In this document: in pieces, positions 62,646 through 64,000 of the stretch | Position numbering within the stretch: the first letter of the stretch is position 1 | Layout: each line of letters begins with the position of its first letter | Origin: Didymella arachidicola | Lineage: Eukaryota; Ascomycota; Dothideomycetes; Pleosporales; Didymellaceae | DNA: 64,000 nucleotides | Direction: 5' to 3' | NCBI GenBank assembly: GCA_016630955.3 | Contig: CM049986.1 | Span: 1,364,001-1,428,000, forward strand | The notes under the pieces: model-generated | Told to the model about the DNA's origin: nothing | Databases searched by the model: none | Seen by the model: only the letters and a program-made list of their open reading frames with translations | Made by a program: the position numbers and the translations under genes

Positions 62646-63238
62646 TCCAGCACTGTCTGGACTTGATATGGTTTCCGAGGATTGGGATGTCGAGGTGTGC
62701 TGGGTTTTCTGCTTTGGCTGGGTCCGCTATGTTCAAGCTAAGAAATTAGGTCTGAGGGATGCGGATGGGAAAGGCAAAAATATACAGGCCCGTTCTATTT
62801 TGTAGTAAAGGCGGAGTTTGCATTCTGTGGTTCGTCATGCTTAGTACCTAATTTCTTTACGAAGCAGTACAGGGGTCGAGACATTTCAAGAGGAGTTAAA
62901 TGTTTAACAGAGCAGAGTCCTAATCTATCATCGTGGATTTCCGCTAAGTATGCTCGCTCCACCACAACCCAATAAAGGACAACCAGACACTAGAGATGAT
63001 GTTGTGGCGAGCCGTTGCGTGGCTATATTCCTGTTCTTTGGTAGGTATACTCATCAGGAAAGAGTGCGCTCACATCAGACCGCTGACTTTGGATGGATGA
63101 TATGAATTGATTCGTTGCACTTTAGCTGGCGATAATATCTAGGCTATTTTGTGGAATTTTGTGTCGTAGATGTCGGTATATCTGGGACTGTGACACTCAC
63201 ATGTGCCTTGCTCCTACTTTAATGTAGCCATATGCAAG
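62646..63238. other. Intergenic
   Basis: 593 bp; no supported gene beyond a possible 5' exon of the preceding membrane-protein frame. Confidence 0.4.
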
Positions 63239-64000
63239 CTACGAGTTTTGAGCGCCATCGACTTCCTCCATTACCTTGGTCTCTTTCACCTCCAGGTATT
63301 TGTCGAGGGGAGGGATGACGGTGACGTCAAAGCTGAATGTGTTCTTCGATGCAGCAATGTGGACAAGCAGCTGCATCTGTAAGTCGGCATGCTTGATGAA
63401 GGTCTTATGCCACTCTTTGTCAGACTCTATACGGATATAGTCGCCAAACGTGATAGGGTGGGCCAGGATATCGAGCAAGAACAACCTGAGCTTGGATCCT
63501 TCCTTTGTTGAGCTCCAGCAGTAGTCCACCTCAGCCGGGCTAAGCTCCATGAAGTCGAACCCGTCCAGGCAACTATTCAGCGAGTACGAAGCGTACAGCT
63601 CACTCATAACGCGCGTCTTGAGCTCCTCAGCCTGGAGATAGTCACTGAGAGTCCATAGCTGGAAGCTGTTCGAAATCGCATTGCCGGTCGATAAACGGCT
63701 TATATCGAACCTCTTGGGGATTGTATTGGTGTAGATCTATTGCACGAAGATCGCAAATATCGAAGCTGACCGGTCGGTGAATGTGAGCTTGCTCGCAGTC
63801 GGCGTCTCTTGTTTGACAGTGTCGCACAGTGTAGCGCGGAGAAACTCAGAGTGGTGGGTGAGGAGCGCAACGGGGAGAGTCCAGGGCCTCGTCTCGTCAC
63901 CAGTCCCCACAATCACCTCTGCGGAGGGACCTTGGAGTCTTCAACATGCGTTAGTCAAAGCCTGCCGACTTGTTCGCGGTGAGTGAGCTTACAGTGGCAG
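63239..64000 (-). pseudogene. BTB/POZ-domain protein with one nonsense codon, 5' end beyond window
   Basis: The main exon runs from about 63938 (acceptor after a TGACTAAC branch site) to the stop at 63239. A GTAAGC donor at 63992 ends a first exon that continues past the right edge. The product is a fungal BTB/POZ protein: GPSAEVIVGTGDETRPWTLP, ALLTHHSEFLRATL, KLTFTDRSASIFAIFVQ, then a TAG at 63739-63737, then IYTNTIPKRFDISRL, SNSFQLWTLSDYLQAEELK and MSELYASYSLNSC. The reading frame is unbroken on both sides of the stop, where relatives have Trp (VQWIYT-like). Otherwise it looks intact. BTB proteins are often Cul3 adaptors or interaction scaffolds. It is either a young pseudogene, a nonsense allele, or a sequence error. 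Confidence 0.75.

Noticed and set aside
1..64000. tRNA, rRNA, CRISPR or LTR retrotransposon features
   Set aside because: No cloverleaf with a GTTCRA-type T-loop, no rRNA-like block, no spaced direct repeats and no reverse transcriptase or paired LTRs were seen by eye. tRNAscan and LTR searches would be the decisive checks.

Overview
The window is nuclear DNA of a filamentous ascomycete (Pezizomycotina; a Dothideomycete-like fungus is my best guess, from gene content only). The evidence is short GT-AG introns of about 41-76 nt with CTRAY-like branch sites, compact genes on both strands, and fungus-specific families: HET, Zn2Cys6, bZIP-DUF3425, PTH11/rhodopsin-like, DUF3112, PigL_N-like, AAAP permease, P450 and BTA1. 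I see no bacterial operons, rRNA, tRNA or CRISPR arrays. Exon boundaries are read by eye and are inferences.

Layout. 1-6 kb: a HET-domain protein fused to a caspase-like peptidase (running off the left edge), with a Tc1/mariner (pogo/Fot1-type) transposon inserted 158 bp upstream of its start codon. 6-10 kb: a U1-type zinc-finger gene divergent from an MCP1-like mitochondrial membrane gene, then a DUF3112 membrane protein. 10-16.6 kb: a complete maltose-utilisation (MAL) cluster of maltase, divergent alpha-glucoside permease and Zn2Cys6 activator, with CGG-N8/N9-CGG type sites between enzyme and permease. 17-24.3 kb: an IFI6/IFI27-like gene, a zinc-knuckle protein, a Ser-rich small protein, a truncated aldo-keto reductase and a bZIP-DUF3425 regulator. 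25.5-38.7 kb: an ankyrin protein, a PTS1-bearing 2-hydroxy-acid oxidase, a novel four-helix membrane protein, relics of a PNP_UDP (NLR-type) gene and a DUF6594 gene, a rhodopsin-like membrane protein, a PigL_N-like protein and an AdipoR/hemolysin-III gene.

39-45.5 kb is a housekeeping block: a CSN8/PSD8/EIF3K-like protein, then SSF1 and RRP3, both ribosome-biogenesis genes sharing a 176-bp divergent promoter, then a secreted endonuclease/exonuclease/phosphatase-family protein. 46-55.8 kb: an intact P450, decayed CFEM/PTH11 and TAP-like peptidase genes, an Mtr-like amino-acid permease, and a decayed P450 abutting a membrane-anchored fatty-aldehyde dehydrogenase. 56-59 kb: betaine-lipid synthase BTA1 (methyltransferase plus BtaA-like half). 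60-64 kb: small hypothetical genes and a BTB gene cut by one nonsense codon and by the right edge.

Themes: a working sugar-utilisation cluster; several parts related to fungal self/non-self or cell-death systems (HET-caspase, PNP_UDP relic, PigL_N-like, ankyrin); scattered pseudogenes; and a compositional pattern in which many genes are C-rich at third codon positions near the 5' end and G/T-rich near the 3' end. I found no convincing wholly new multi-gene system. The HET-caspase fusion is the most interesting single object.
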